The notes under the pieces are model-generated. The model did not search any database. It saw nothing but the letters and a program-made list of their open reading frames with translations, and was not told the origin of the DNA. DNA of 64,000 nucleotides from Limnoperna fortunei (lineage: Eukaryota > Mollusca > Bivalvia > Mytilida > Modiolidae): NCBI GenBank assembly GCA_944474755.1, contig OX104114.1, forward strand, positions 81,826,623-81,890,622, written 5' to 3'. The translations under genes and the position numbers were made by a program. Positions 26,101-41,100 of the stretch are shown here, one piece after another; the first letter of the stretch is position 1, and every line of letters starts with the position of its first letter.

Positions 26101-29100
26101 GATAAAATAACGACATAAATGTTAATCCCGTGGTAAAACAATGATAAATCACAGCCTCCGTGAATTATTTCTATTCTAATAAGACAATTAGAATGCATTT
26201 ATAATATATTCGTACCTATAGAAAACATCATTTCCGCCATAAACTGGCTGTTCCGTCAATGTAACACACAATATATTGCAACGGATAATTATAGCATGTG
26301 TCGCTATTTATAAGATTTATACGTCATATGCAATAGCTTTCCGGAGGGAGTTATAGTTTTGTAATTGGAACAGCCATTTAAAACACGCCCTTCTCAGCGC
26401 GTGTTGCTCATAGATAAATTATTTTTTTACCACAGTTGTGGTCTCAAAGCCTTTAAAGCACGTCATATTAGAATTAATAACTATGCATGTTATACAACAA
26501 TCCTCATAGCATTAAACTAACCTGAAAGGAATTTGACTCTGCCCATGAGGTAGAGTGCCTCCAGAAGACCTGGTACAGCTCTAGTTAGAGGTTCTAACAC
26601 CTGGTTACATCTCTTAAGTACTGGACTAACAGCTTGTCCTGGTGTTGCTGGCTACAAAATGAATTAATAATTAAAACAATTTGTCTGCATTTTGCATATT
26701 TATTGCTATCACAAGAAACATTGGGTTGCTGACTACAAAATTAAAGGACACTTCATCGATGGGAATTCAATAAAAACTAACTATAATTAGTTTTATACAA
26801 AAAACTGTACATTACAAACAAAATAAAATATAAATAATTAATTTTTGATTACTTGCAGTAGCCAATACAAATAAAACATTTCACTACATGGAAAAAAGTG
26901 TGACTTGAATAAGTTTTGCAGTTTTATGTGTACTTACTGTCTGTGGTGCAAACAGCAGATAATTTCTGACGATCTGTATTAAGAAGTCTGGATTTAACAG
27001 GTAATAATAATGTGTGCCTAGAGGAAATCCCTGAAATACAAACAATACATGTACATGTAATAATAATGTGTGCCAAGAGGGAATTCTTCTAATACAAGCA
27101 ACACATGTAATAATAATGTGTGCCTAGAGGTAATACCTGAAATACAAATGACACATGTAATAATGATGTATGAATAGAGGGAATCCCTGAAATACAAACG
27201 ACATATGTAATAATAATGTGTGCCAAGAGGGAATTCTTCTAATACAAACAACACATGTCATAATGTGTGCCTAGAGGTAATACCTGAAATACAAATGACA
27301 CATGTAATAATGATGTATGCCTAGAGGGAATCCCTGATTTACAAATGACACATGTAATAATAATGTGTGCCTAGAGGGAATTCTTCTAATACAAACAACA
27401 CATGTCATAATGTGTGCCTAGAGGTAATACCTGAAATACAAATGACACATGTAATAATGATGTATGCCTAGAGGGAATCCCTGATTTACAAATGACACAT
27501 GTAATAATAATGTGTGCCTAGAGGGAATCCCTGAAATACAAACGACATATGTAATAATAATGTGTGCCAAGAGGGAATTCTTCTAATACAAACAACACAT
27601 GTCATAATAATGTGTGCCTAGAGGGAATCCCTGAAATACAAACGACATATGTAATAATAATGTGTGCCAAGAGGGAATTCTTCTAATACAAACAACACAT
27701 GTCATAATAATGTGTGCCTAGAGGTAATACCTGAAATACAAATGACACATGTAATAATGATGTATGCCTAGAGGGAATCCCTGATTTACAAATGACACAT
27801 GTAATAATGATGTGTGCCAAGAGGGAATCCCTGATTTACAAATGACACATGTCATAATAATGTGTGCCTAGAGGGAATTCTTCTAATACAAACAACACAT
27901 GTCATAATAATGTGTGCCTAGAGGTAATACCTGAAATACAAATGACGCATGTACATGTAATAATAATGTGTGCCAAGAGGAAATCTCTAAATACAAATGA
28001 CACATGTAATAATGATGTATGCCTAGAGGGAATCCCTGAAATATAAATGACACATGTAATAATGATGTATGCCTAGAGGGAATCCCTGAAATACAAATGA
28101 CACATGTAATAATAATGTGTGCCAAGAGAAAATCTCTGAATACAAATGACACATGTAATAATGATGTATGCCTAGAGGGAATCCCTGAAATATAAATGAC
28201 ACATGTACATGTAATAATAATGTGTGCCAAGAGGGAATTCTTTTAATACAAGCAACACATGTAATAATAATGTGTGCCTGGAGGTAATACCTGAAATACA
28301 AATGACACATGTAATAATAATGTATGCCTAGAGGGAATCCCTGAAATACAAACGACACATGTACATGTAATAATAATGTGTGCCAAGAGGGAATTCTTCT
28401 AATACAAGCAACACATGTAATAATAATGTGTGCCTAGAGGTAATACCTGAAATACAAATGACACATGTAATGATGATGTATGAATAGAGGGAATCCCTGA
28501 AATACAAACGACACATGTAATAATAATGTGTGCCAAGAGGGAATTCTTCTAATACAAACAACACATGTCATAATAATGTGTGCCTAGAGGTAATACCTGA
28601 AATACAAATGACACATGTAATAATGATGTATGCCTAGAGGGAATCCCTGATTTACAAATGACACATGTAATAATAATGTGTGCCAAGAGGAAATCTCTGA
28701 ATACAAATGACATATGTAATAATGATGTATGCCTAGAGGGAATTCTGGAATACATACAACACATGTATTATGCCAGGTGGAGCAATGTTCAGCTACAGTT
28801 TACGTCATTGAGTTGCATTTTTTTATGAACCAATGCCATAGTTCCTTCAACAAACCTGACCTTCCATTACTGGGTCATGCATTTAGAATCTTTTAATCAC
28901 AGCCTCAATAGCAGGTATGGCCAACTATCTACCCACTGTGTTCTTATAAAGCAAATGTCACAGCTAATTAAATGTTTAAGTTTTAAAATGAAAGATTTGA
29001 TTGAGATAAAATGAAATTCTTAGCAGAAATAGCATAATTCAAAATATTGATTTATTTGCTGCATTTTTTACGACTCATCCATCTTTAGACCAGCAGGGAA

Positions 29101-32100
29101 GAAAAACTAACAGCAGGCATGTTTACATTCATTATACACATTTAAAGACTATTTTTGACTAGCAATGCTTATGCAGTAAGATAGGCTAATTGCATGAATG
29201 TTTAGATTTATCATAAACATTTTAACATTAGTTTTTAAGCAATATTTTCTTACCTTTAAGCCAGTAAAGTGAAGTTCCACTGACTCATTAAGTAACTGTG
29301 TAGCTTTCTCTGGTCCTGCATTCCTCTTGATGGCTAAAACGGCACTTAGGAAAGCAAGCTCCTGTAATGCAATAATAAAACACTTTTGTTATTTTTATTT
29401 TACGCAATAAAGCTTCATTGGCAATATGTAGAGGATAAAGATATTTCTTAGAAACATTAAGGATAATTGCTGCTTTTTTTTTTGCAGATTTTCAGACTCC
29501 TCTAGATTTATCCATTTCAAAGTATTAATTCTGTAGAAGTCTTTTCATAAATTTATTATTAGAAAGACAACTGAGAACTGTTATAAAGTTTGGTATTTCC
29601 TTATGGGTTTTACAGACAAAACCTCTTTCTAACAAACACTGTAAAATAGAAAAGAGACCAATTTCCTACCAATCACATCATATATATGTAACTCATTGAA
29701 ATATTACATTGACTTATCATTATTTTTTGTCTACTTTGTTTCTGTATAAAACTACTTATGACTACTACAACTTTATGAAAACCTATTTTGAAATTAACTA
29801 GTGAATATCTTTAAAACAGTTTTATATACATCACATAGAACAGAATAAATTGAATAAATTGTACTAATTTTATGCCAGCTCTTGAATAACGAAATGAGCA
29901 ACTTCAATATTTTGATATTTGTATTGTAACCTACATGTATATAACAAATTAGATGTAAAGTATGTATTCCATGAATCTCATTTTGTAGATACATTTCTGC
30001 ATTGTAATACATGTACCAGGAATTTCGGGGGAGAATGTTTACTTATTATTTAAAGTAAAAAGTAAAAACAAAATGTTACCAAGGTTAATAGAATTTACTA
30101 CGCCAGATATGTGCCCTTTCCAACCAATACCCAACACTGGTGCTCAAACCCTGAAAATATTTAAAATCTAAAATGATTAAGATATTGTGGAGCTTTTATT
30201 ACCAAAACCCCAAACCTGGCTGAGGCCACCTATACCTTGAAAATAGAATAACTTTAGAATTTAACACTTAGATTGAACTAAAATAAACTTACTGAAGATT
30301 TAGCTATACTCTGTTGTATTTCGTTGAGGAATTCTAACTGCTGTGCTGCATCATCTAACTGGTTTTCTAGTAACTGACATCTTATGATACCTTAAACAAA
30401 TAATATGCGATCACATTTAAATGCATAGAGGATATGTATTACTATTACTCGGAAGCTTTTGATCACACCTGTATATTTTTTCTTGTGAGTGATGCAATGT
30501 TTACATGCATTTTAAAGTAAAAAATACTGTAGATAAAGAGAACTTTTAAGTAGTGCCACTATTACTTTTCAATCTTTTGGGGGAATGGATCTACAAAATT
30601 TACAACATGAAATCATCATAATTTGGTGGTTAAGTCTGAAAAGTGGGTCATGTGTTTCCTTTTGATATTTTCCTTTATTTGGAATACTGATGTATTTTGA
30701 AGAACTTTAAAAGTCCTGAATAGTATTTAGTGAGACAAAAATATTTATATTGTAATTTATACATTTTTCCTTTGGTATGTGCTGCTGATAAAATCAGTAA
30801 CAATGCACCAGCAGTTATCCTGAAATTTTATCTGTCAGAAGGTAAATTACCGATAAAAGAATATACGACATTTTGTTTATAATACTGCCTTTATAATGGC
30901 TAAACTAATCACATTCGCCCTGTGGACTTGCCTTATATTTCCCACTATAAAGCCTTTATCAAAAACAAAATGTCCAATAAGCCATACAGTTAAGTATTTT
31001 ACCCAAATGGTGACAATATCAATAATTTTGTCATGTTGTCAATCTGGTTTTTATGACTGCTAAAGATACAATACACTTTCCTGATTATTAGAAGTCATTT
31101 CCATTCCTGTCACATCAATCTGGCTTGTTATATACCTGTTAATGCAGCTACACTAGTTTCATCTATTTTCATAGCATTTTTATAACAGTTCATGGCATCT
31201 TTAGTTTTTCCCTGCAGTAGCAGTTGAAATCCCAGCTCATTGATGTACTCCGAGTTGTTCCCGTCTTGCTGGACACATCTTTCCATTAAAGTGTAGGTCT
31301 GTTGTAACACCATGGTATTTCTTCCACACTACAGTAATGGAAATGTATTTCTGTATACTTGAAACCCAAACAGTTATGCAGAAATAAGAAGTCAACAAAA
31401 GTAAAAATTAGTTTACACAACTCTCCCCTTAAAATGTGAAAACATGTTATTTTATAACAACTTTATTATCCATTTTTCTGTGTATTGTGGTTTGTTTTAT
31501 CATTTCATTTTTAATCTAAATTTAATACCATAAACCAAGAAGCTATTTCTTTGACATTCAACTTCTTTTCTGCATTTACAGGATGTAAATCTTCCAAGAT
31601 ACATAGAGAAAACCCAGTTACACAAAGTTCCAGCACCATATGTAATTGAAATTGACAACTATTTAAAAGCCACCTTTTTAACCAATACTTACAATTCTGC
31701 AGAAACCTTGAGCCATTGTGTAGTAGAGGGCAGCACTTCTAGGTTCAAATCTGTCCAGTGTTGTTATCAGATCACCAATCTTTGATGCAGCCTTAAAAAT
31801 TAAACATGAAAGTAAGGTTTGATTTATCTTATTTAATTTCTGGATTTTTAATGACAGCTAGAATGCTTTTCAAGTATAAAACATTCCTCAATGATGAAAT
31901 TGCTCTATTGTTTATTTGTTTTACGGATTTTAAGACATTATTTATTTAGTGAAAATATTCCCCTCACCAATGCCCATAAAATTCAAACAACAACTTTTTT
32001 ATAAAGACAAGGTAGCCATATAAAATAGTAATAAATGTGATACCAAAATATTGTTTGTATGAATAGGGTTTTATTCCGTTTTGAGAATTTGTCAGCTATA

Positions 32101-35100
32101 TTGTATTTTTAAGTTTTTATTGGAACAGAAATCCAGAGTACCCTGTAAAAACCTTTGTCGATTTGCAGTTATTGTCAAATAAGGTCGGAGTCATGTACAC
32201 ATTGTACTGCCAATATAATCTCTATATACATGATACTGGCAAATATAATGTTTTATATGTGCTACATGCTTTAAACTCTCTTTTACCCTGTATTGTATGT
32301 TATTATTTTCTTACCTCAGAATAATTTCCCTCTCTACATAATAAATACAATGCCTGGAATCTCAAGGCTTCGATACAGTGCATGTCTTGATCTAAGGCTC
32401 TGAATTGTATAAATTAAATTCTTTATTGCATCAGGATTCAAAGAAGTGTCTACTTTGAAAGTTTTCAATTATAGTTAAATTTCAAAACTGAACCTTTAAA
32501 TTTCTATGTAGTTTCATCTTAAAAATAAGATGACATCATTTTTTTAAATGTTAACAAATTATCACAACATGCAAATGAATGGAGACAAACGTTAATTACT
32601 CTGCTAATGCTACTTGATGATACACCCCCTCTATAACCTTAAACAAGATGTAGGAGTCAGTGAGGTCTGAAAGAAAATCCCACAATATGGCATGATCCTA
32701 CAAAAGATCTGTCTGTTTTGATTTGTTGTGTGAATGGTGTTGTAGGATAACACTGGCAAATGTTCGGCTATATTAGGTTTTTTGGGTAGCAGTTTATTAA
32801 GGAGTGAAATAAGTTCTTTGGTCTTAGTTGTTTATTCCCATTAAATAACATGAAATTGCATTTTGTTGGAGAATCAAATTCACCTATTTAGAAAACTTAG
32901 AAAGCACATTGATATCTTAAAGTTAGTGCAAAGCATTTTAGGCCATGTAAAAAAAATCATTAGCTTCTCAGGCCATTTTTCAATTTTTTTAATGAGGCAG
33001 GGCGGCTCTTTTTTTTTGGCATGTACTTGTGGAAACTTTCATCATGTCTGAATTATTAAAATATAGCATCTGTTCTTATATACTGGTATATAAAACAAGA
33101 AATTGAAGAATTCTGTTTTAATGGGAAATTAAAATCAACTTTGTGTACACATATGTGTTGTCTTCTTTTTGATATATGTACTGCATATCTATAACTGCGA
33201 ACCTCTGATGAGCTGTCGGCCCATGGAAAAGAATGCTTTTAATACCTGTGATTTTGCCGAGATTCAATGACTGTCTGATTTCAATACAGAATAATTTTCC
33301 TGGAATTCTGCTTTGCTTTTGAATTTAATAAAGAATCATGTTGCTGAGATTTAGTTTTCAATACAGAAATATTTGTCTGGAATTTTGATTTCAAGAAAGA
33401 TAGAGATACCAATGGGGCATTCGAATGTCAAAAGTCTGAAAAGGCAAAGAGAAAATCGAGAACAGCATGAAGAAACAAACAACATAAAACACACAATTCA
33501 GAATCAAGTTGCTGAGATTTCAAATCTTTATAGTATTATTATTAATATTTCTTTATAGTTTGCAATTATATTGGTTAAAAATCAGATGTTCAATGGTAAA
33601 ATAGGATGAAGATATGAAAGCCACAGACCTCAAAAAGCATCCTACAATATGGGACACATATATCTGAATGAAGGCATCGGCTGTGTAGCCTTCAAATTTT
33701 ACAAAAGCTGCTGCATCGTTGGGTTTTATTGAATTTAACAGGTCCCCAAGTGTACTCTCTGTCATGTAATCACAGTGTATGGTCCATGGTGTTACCGTTT
33801 TTCGTCCCGAGAGGACTTGTCAAGACACCAATGACGATACCATTTGACGGAAGTTAAACAAACGATGTATATTTAAATCACCACACCAAGTGATAAAGCG
33901 TGTTTATGAAAACATTTCGCTGATTATTAAGATCATAAATTTTACCGGTAACGGAAACGGACGCGAAAAATTTCCGGGTGGGACGCGGAACTGCCGATTT
34001 TTAATTTTTTTTTTGGTATGATAAAAAACGACGAATGCGGCGGGTTAATGGGACACGCGGCGGGGCCTGAGAAGCTAATAAATTTTTTTTTTTTGGCCTT
34101 ATAATAATTGGGTTAAATATATTTGTGAAGTATTCATTTAATTTACAATTAAATATAGAATATAAATTCTCGATCCGATCGTTCTCATCGCAAATAAAAA
34201 ATTCCGAGTGATTCCGAAATACACCACATCCGGTTACGTCACCACTCAGAGATACCTGAAATCCCAGGTAAGTCAAATCAGTTTAAATTTTTGCGTTCAT
34301 GCGAACGGTTCTCATCAAAACTTAAGCTTACTTAGTTAATTTTGATAATTTTCTATAGTTATTCAAGTTTATTTACTTGTGACAACGTTTAGTTTTGTTA
34401 TAATGGATGGGGATTCCGACACTACACGTGATTCTTGCACGGAATCGCCATTTACTATACCAGTGTCAATTTCTGGGACATCTCGTTCTTCGACGGTTGT
34501 AAATGAAAAAGACACTTCTCAGTGCTCTAGAACTGCTAAACGTGTAAGTAAAAGTAAACGTACGTCGAAAACAGCTACGTTACAGGCTGAGGTTGAACAA
34601 AAGATAAAAAACTTGGAGGACAATATGAATGCTCAATTTGAAAGGTTCCTTCAGTTATTATGTTCCTTCAGTTAGCTCTGCCTATATCTGATAGTGTTAA
34701 AATGGGAAACGTCCCTACAGGGGAGCGTAGGCCAATTTTAAGTTTAAACCCAAATTTGGATCAAGTTCTTGGATCGCCAAGGGTACAAACTAGAGATTTT
34801 GATGTCAGCTCAGAAATGTCTCTAAGTGTTAATGAACATGAGCGTCGAGAATTTGACATTAGGTCAGATAATGACGATACAAATGACAGTGTTGTTGGAG
34901 TAAGTCCAGTACATGTAGACACTGTAGATATTCATAATAATGAGGTTTCTAATAATCGATCAGAGGTTTTTGAAACATGCAAGTCAGAATGTACATAATG
35001 AAGATGTACACTTGGCTGATGTTGAAATTGACAAATCTGACGTTGGTAAAGCAAGGCGAAATGATTTGTCTAAGGTATTTAAAGATGACATTGCTAAGCA

Positions 35101-38100
35101 AAAGAGTAGTACAGGGTTAATTCTAGATCAAGCTCAGGTTGATATACTAGAGAATTCCTGGAGAAGTAAAAATCCAGAACGTATCACTTCTTTTAAAGAA
35201 GAGTATAGGAATGTATTTCCTATTCATGATAGTGCAGTTGATTTTTTAAAGGTTCCAACATTAGATGACAAATTGGAAGTAAGACAGAAAGCTGTCAAAT
35301 CTTGGGGTACTCAGCGTCATTTGGTTTCTCAACCTTATAAACAAATAGAAAGGTTAGGCTACCAGGCTCAAGTTGCTTCAAGAATGAACATTATTTCTGT
35401 GTTATATATTCAGCAAACTTTAGGTTCTTTAATGAAATCTCTTAGTGAGGATGACGTTGACAAAGAAACTGTATGTCAAACAATAAAAGATGTGTTTGCA
35501 ATGACGACTAAATTGCTTGACCAAGCAGGTCGTGCAGGTGCATTTAGTCACTTAATACGTCGAAAGGCTGCTAGCCAAGACTGTGGTTTAGCTACTATTA
35601 AAGATGTTGATAATAAATGTCATTATCTTCCTTTAACAGAGGATGGTCTCTTTGGTCAAGGTTTAGAAAAATGTCTTGAAAAGAGAAAAGAGCAGAAAGA
35701 TCAGTTAACTGATTTATTGCCAGGATTTATACAAGCTTCTCAGGTCAAGAAGAGAAAATTTGATTCTTCTTTTGAGATGAGGTCAGCCTCTAGTGCTAAG
35801 CAGGCAAAGACAACTGACAAACCTAAAAGTACATCCTGGTCTACAGGTGGTGCTACAGGCTATGGCCAGAAACAGTCTCAGGAGAAAAGTAGCAGTTTTC
35901 CCAAAAGAGACAAGTCCTTTCAGAATAAGAAGGAAGGGAAAAGTAGCAGTCAAGGTTCTTGGGGATTTTGGATTCCTAAGAAAAACAGCTGACTCAGAAG
36001 TAAGTACAATTTCTTTGTGTCCAGAAATTCCTGTCGGGAGTCGTCTGACAAAATTTCTTCAAAATTGAGAAAAAATAACCACAAATCAGTGGATAATTTC
36101 AATAATTCGGGACGGTTACAAGTTAGAGTTTCAAGAAAAACCATGTTGGACAGGAATGAAAACAACAATGGTTTCTCAAGCAAATCAAAATCTTTTTATG
36201 CAAGAAATAGAAAATCTTTTGGCAAAAGACGTTATAGAGAAAGTCAGTTTACCAAATGCAGTACAAGGTTTTTACAGTACATTATTTCTAGTCCCAAAGA
36301 AAAACGGGAAAATGAGAATAGTCACAAATCTCAAACCTCTAAACAATTATTTGAAGAAAATACACTTCAAGATGGACACAATGAGCAAAGTATTAGGTCT
36401 AGTAAAACCAAAAGATTGGGCAATTTCGATTTTCGAGATGCGTATCTACATGTTCCAATTTATCAAAATCATCGAAAATACATGAGATTTCGGATACAAA
36501 ATCAAAGCTACCAGTGGAAAGCAATGTGCTTTGGTCCAACATTTGCTCCACGAATTTACAAAACTAGTGTCTGTAATAGCAGCATATTTAAGAACTCAAA
36601 ATATCAGGCTGGTAGTTTATCTGGACGATTGGTTGATTGTCAATCAGAACAAAAACCAATTAGTACAGGGTCGACAGAAATGCATCAATCTCTTGGTTTC
36701 ACTAGGGCTGATAATAAACCGAGAAAAATCGAGCTTAGTACCAACTCAGACAATAACATATCTGGGTGGGGTTTTTCATTTAGACAAGGGAATTGTACAT
36801 CCTACATTAGAAAGAATACAGAAACTTCAAGAGTTAATTCAGAAAATGTTTTAAGGTCAGACAACAGCCTTAGATTTTCTGAAAGTATTGGGTGTAATGG
36901 CCTCATGTGTAGACTTAGTTCAGAATGCTCGTCTACAAATGAGACCAATTCAGTTACACCTGTTACATTTTTGGAGTCCGGCAAGCAAAGATATGACAAA
37001 ACAAATTCCATTTACACAACATCTAAAATCACATCTTTTGTGGTGGAAAAATTCAGTCAACATGCTGAAAGGCCAGTCTTTAGTATTTCCCAAAGTCGAC
37101 ATTACGGTCACGACCGATGCTTCAATGAAAGGTTTTGGGGGTTATATTGGAACCCAAATTTTTCAAGGGGAGTGGAACAGTGTTCAGAAAAATTGGCACA
37201 TCAATTGTCTGGAAATGAAAGCTGTTATGTTGACAATAAAACATTTTCTGAATCAACTGAAAAACAAAGTAGTGTTGATCAGAAGCGACAATACAAGTGT
37301 AGTTCAGTATATCAATCGCCAAGGGGGTACAAGATCTCCACAGCTTTGTCTGTTGACCTGGGAACTGTGGCAATTAGCCATAGAGAATGGGATGATTTTA
37401 AAAGCAGCTCACATAATAGGCAAGAAAAACATCTTAGCCGATCAATCGAGTCGAATCCAAATGCGTCCAACAGAGTGGATGTTGAACAAGAAAGTTGTCA
37501 ATCAAATTTTTCATCATTTTGGGACACCTCAGATAGATCTGTTTGCTTCTCCTCAGAACAAACAAATTCCAACATTTTGTACTTGGACACCAGATCCAGA
37601 TGCACTAGCTCTGGATGCCCTTTCAATTTCTTGGGAGAACATGTATGCTTATGTGTTCCCTCCAATATGTCTGATTCAGAAGATCTTAAAATATATGAGG
37701 CAGTACCATTGTCAGATAATTTTGATAGCCCCCCAATGGTCCAGGAGAATCTGGTATCCAGAGATTCTGGAAATGTTGATTGCTCCTCCATTGAAACTTC
37801 CCATATTGAACAATCTGTTGAGTCAACCACACACACAGATTTATCACCCAGATCCACAAATGTTGGATCTGAATGCATGGCTTCTATCAACAGATCATTT
37901 GAAGCAGAGGGCTTTTCAGGCCCAGCTAGAGAATTGCTCACAGCTTCTTGGAGAGGGGGGACACAAAAAGATTATTCCTGCAAATTTGAGAAATACAGTA
38001 GCTGGTGTGATTCAAAACAAATTAATCCCTATTCAGCAACTTTGAATGAAATAGCTGATTTTTTAGCATATTTATATCAGTCAGGTTTACAATATAGAAC

Positions 38101-41100
38101 TATATCTGGATATAGATCTATGTTGTCAGCAGTTTTACCTCCTGTTCAAAACTGTCCAGTCGGACAGCATCCATATATTTCCAGATTGATCAAAGGTGTA
38201 TTTCAATCTAGACCACCTAAAGTAAAATTACTTCCAGAATGGGATTTAGAGGTTGTTTTGAAAACCTTAGAAAATTTCCCTTTTGAACCTTTGGAAATGG
38301 CTCCTTTGAAATTTGTCACATTGAAAACAGTTTTTCTCATGGCAATAACAACTTTCAGGAGATGCAGTGACTTACAGAGTCTCAGAATAGATAAGGAATT
38401 CATGAAAGTACAGGATAAAGGGGTTACTTTCATAAGACATGGTTTATCCAAACAAGATAGGTAAAATCACTTTGGTACAAAAATATATGTACCTTGTTTT
38501 AAAGACAGAATGCTTTTGGATCCAAAAAGGTGTTTACAAATTTATTTGAATTTGACAAGAGATGCTAGACAAAAATTAGGAGCATTAGATAGAGTTAAAT
38601 TGTTTTTGTCTATAAAAGAACCTCATAAACCTGTTACAACAGTTACTATTTCAAGCTGGATAGTTCAGGCTATTAAAGCAGCTTATGCAGATGACAATTT
38701 GAAGGTTAAAGCTCATTCTACTCGAGCAATTGCTCCAACTTGGGCTTTGTACAAAGGTGCATCAATGAAATCGATTTTAGAAGCTGCAGATTGGGCTTCT
38801 GAATCAACTTTTGTTAAATATTACTTGAGGGATTTAGATTCCAATACAGTATTACATTGATAATGTTTATGTATTTTGCAGAACAGTGAACAATGAAGTT
38901 GTACATAGATGTTTACTGTAAATAGATGTTTATGTTATGTTGATGTTATTGGTGATGGTTTTTAAACCTCAATTTGTGAGTATGGCATATATGACAGAAA
39001 TTTATTTCTATGCCACCTACTACAGTTAATACTTTGGAATCAGTTAACACTAAGTATTCTATATTTAATTGTAAATTAAATGAATACTTCACAAATATAT
39101 TTAACCCAATTATTATAAAATAGAAATTTTTGAATTTCAAGAAGATATTTTATATAATTGAAAGGTTAAATATATTTGTGAAGAACCCACCACCACCCCT
39201 GTATAAATTTCATGTCAGAGTGTTTTTTAATGAACGCTCATTTAAACTGATTTGACTTACCTGGGATTTCAGGTATCTCTGAGTGGTGACGTAACCGGAT
39301 GTGGTGTATTTCGGAATCTCTCGGAATTTTTTATTTGCGATGAGAACGATCGGATCGAGAATTTATATTCTATATTTAATTGTAAATTAAATGAATACTT
39401 CACAAATATATTTAACCTTTCAATTATATAATATATCTTCTTGAAATTCAAAAATTTCTATTTTCAATTTGAATGCACAGAAATTTTTTCAAAAACTTTC
39501 CTAATTGCTGATTGTAATTTTAATAGATATGACAGCTTTTACAAGTAATGTTGTTTGAGGATTTATGTCACTTTCAGCCACATTTGGTAGCTGAAACATG
39601 GGTTCCAGTTTTTATTGATAGAGAAGGCCAAAAAAAGGTTTGAACCCCTGACATTTGACTGGAGCAATTAAAATGTTGGTGGCACCATAAACGGCAAAAA
39701 ACACAGCCAAATTTGGAACACTGTACCAATAGACATTAATGCTTTTACAGTATTGCTGAAGGTTTTTTTTTTTACCTCTGAGCAGTTTCCACACTTTGAT
39801 CCCAATCTTGCAAAGCCAACTGTAGTCTCATCTTTTCTACCAGTGATGGCAGGAATGCTGGATAAGTGACAATCACCTGATTCACAAGGTCCAATGCTCC
39901 AGTAAAATTGTGTCTCATTTCAAAATATTTAGCTTTCCCAAACAATGCATCAATGTCCTTTGCACCATCATAACTGAACATTTAAAGAAAAGTTGTTTTT
40001 TAACCAAAAATAAAAACATGACTAAATTAGTGTTAAACTTTAAAAAATTTTAATGACTCATTTTTTTTACTGTTACACATGTAATAAAAACTGGAAATGA
40101 CTCTGCAAGAAATGAATTTACTATAAAGTAAAGAAACAATAACATACAATATGGATTGGATAGTCAAGTTTTGATTAGAAACAGAAAAAATGTGTGTTGT
40201 AAGTTAAGTAAACAGGGATTAGTTTGATTCAATTCTTCACTTTGAAATTGGAATTACTCAATATCTGATTGTAGCATCTCAATTTTTGTTCATCTTTACA
40301 ACATTTACTAGACCTTATCATCATTGCATGGAATAACTCATTTAAGATGTTTTTTGCTTCCTGAAAGACATAGTGGCAACCATGATGATAGAAATCCAAG
40401 TGACATGCCAACATGGTTCAAGCAGTTTCTTCCAGTTATATTCTAACTTTATTCTTTTCTTTTAACAACATACCTTGTAATAGCATCATCAAAATATTTG
40501 ACAGCTTTCTTAGCATCTCGACCACTCATCATTTCTATCCAACCTTTTAAAGTTAAACCCTATACAAATAACAATTTATATATGTTGAGTTATTAAAATA
40601 CATACTGGTAATAACAATAATATTTTTCTATTATGACTGTTTCCATTCAACTTATAACTGGGGAGATTGTATTCCTTTCAAATTTGAAATAGAAATGACT
40701 TCTAATTCAGGGACTGTCAGAGAGATGCAAGAGATCAGAAAGAGAAATAAGAGATGTTTGGTAGGAGTCAATTGTTTCTGATCCATTTTCTTCACAAATG
40801 CTTTAAATTTAAATTTTAGTTAGCAGCTGAATTTATTTACCATACTTAACTGACTCTATAATAGACGTACTGACCTCTTTAGTAACCTGCATCTTCAACA
40901 TTCTGTCTATGTACTCCCTGGCTTTGTCATATTTACCCGAGTGGAAGAGGAATAATCCTGCATAATATAATCCCTGAAAAACAGTGGCAACTAATTACAC
41001 TATCCTGTTTTAGATTATTTGTTAATTACCTTGCAAGTTAATCTACTGAGTGTTCTGAATTTTCTCAACAGAATGGTAAAGTCATAGACATACAAATGTT

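Larger units (their letters stand above)
34098..39463 (+). mobile_element. DIRS-type tyrosine-recombinase retrotransposon, near full length, inactivated
   Basis: Order of parts: left inverted repeat, gag-like ORF, reverse transcriptase/RNase H ORF, overlapping tyrosine recombinase ORF, internal complementary region, right inverted repeat. The internal region (39,048-39,185) is complementary to both outer ends joined, the hallmark of DIRS elements, which replicate through a circular intermediate. No target duplication is expected and none is seen. It sits on the strand opposite to TTC21B in intron 7. Several frameshifts and stops make it non-autonomous. Confidence 0.92.

Noticed and set aside
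27018..28764. Minus-strand frames rich in HYYYM and ITCVICISG
   Set aside because: They are read-through of the 50-bp acceptor array; the period is not a multiple of three and the frames do not continue TTC21B.
32593..32661. Exon-like segment on the minus strand ([17 protein letters not shown]) between AG and GT
   Set aside because: No equivalent in IFT139 between exons 7 and 8, and its phase does not join a good donor in the orphan frame upstream; probably chance.
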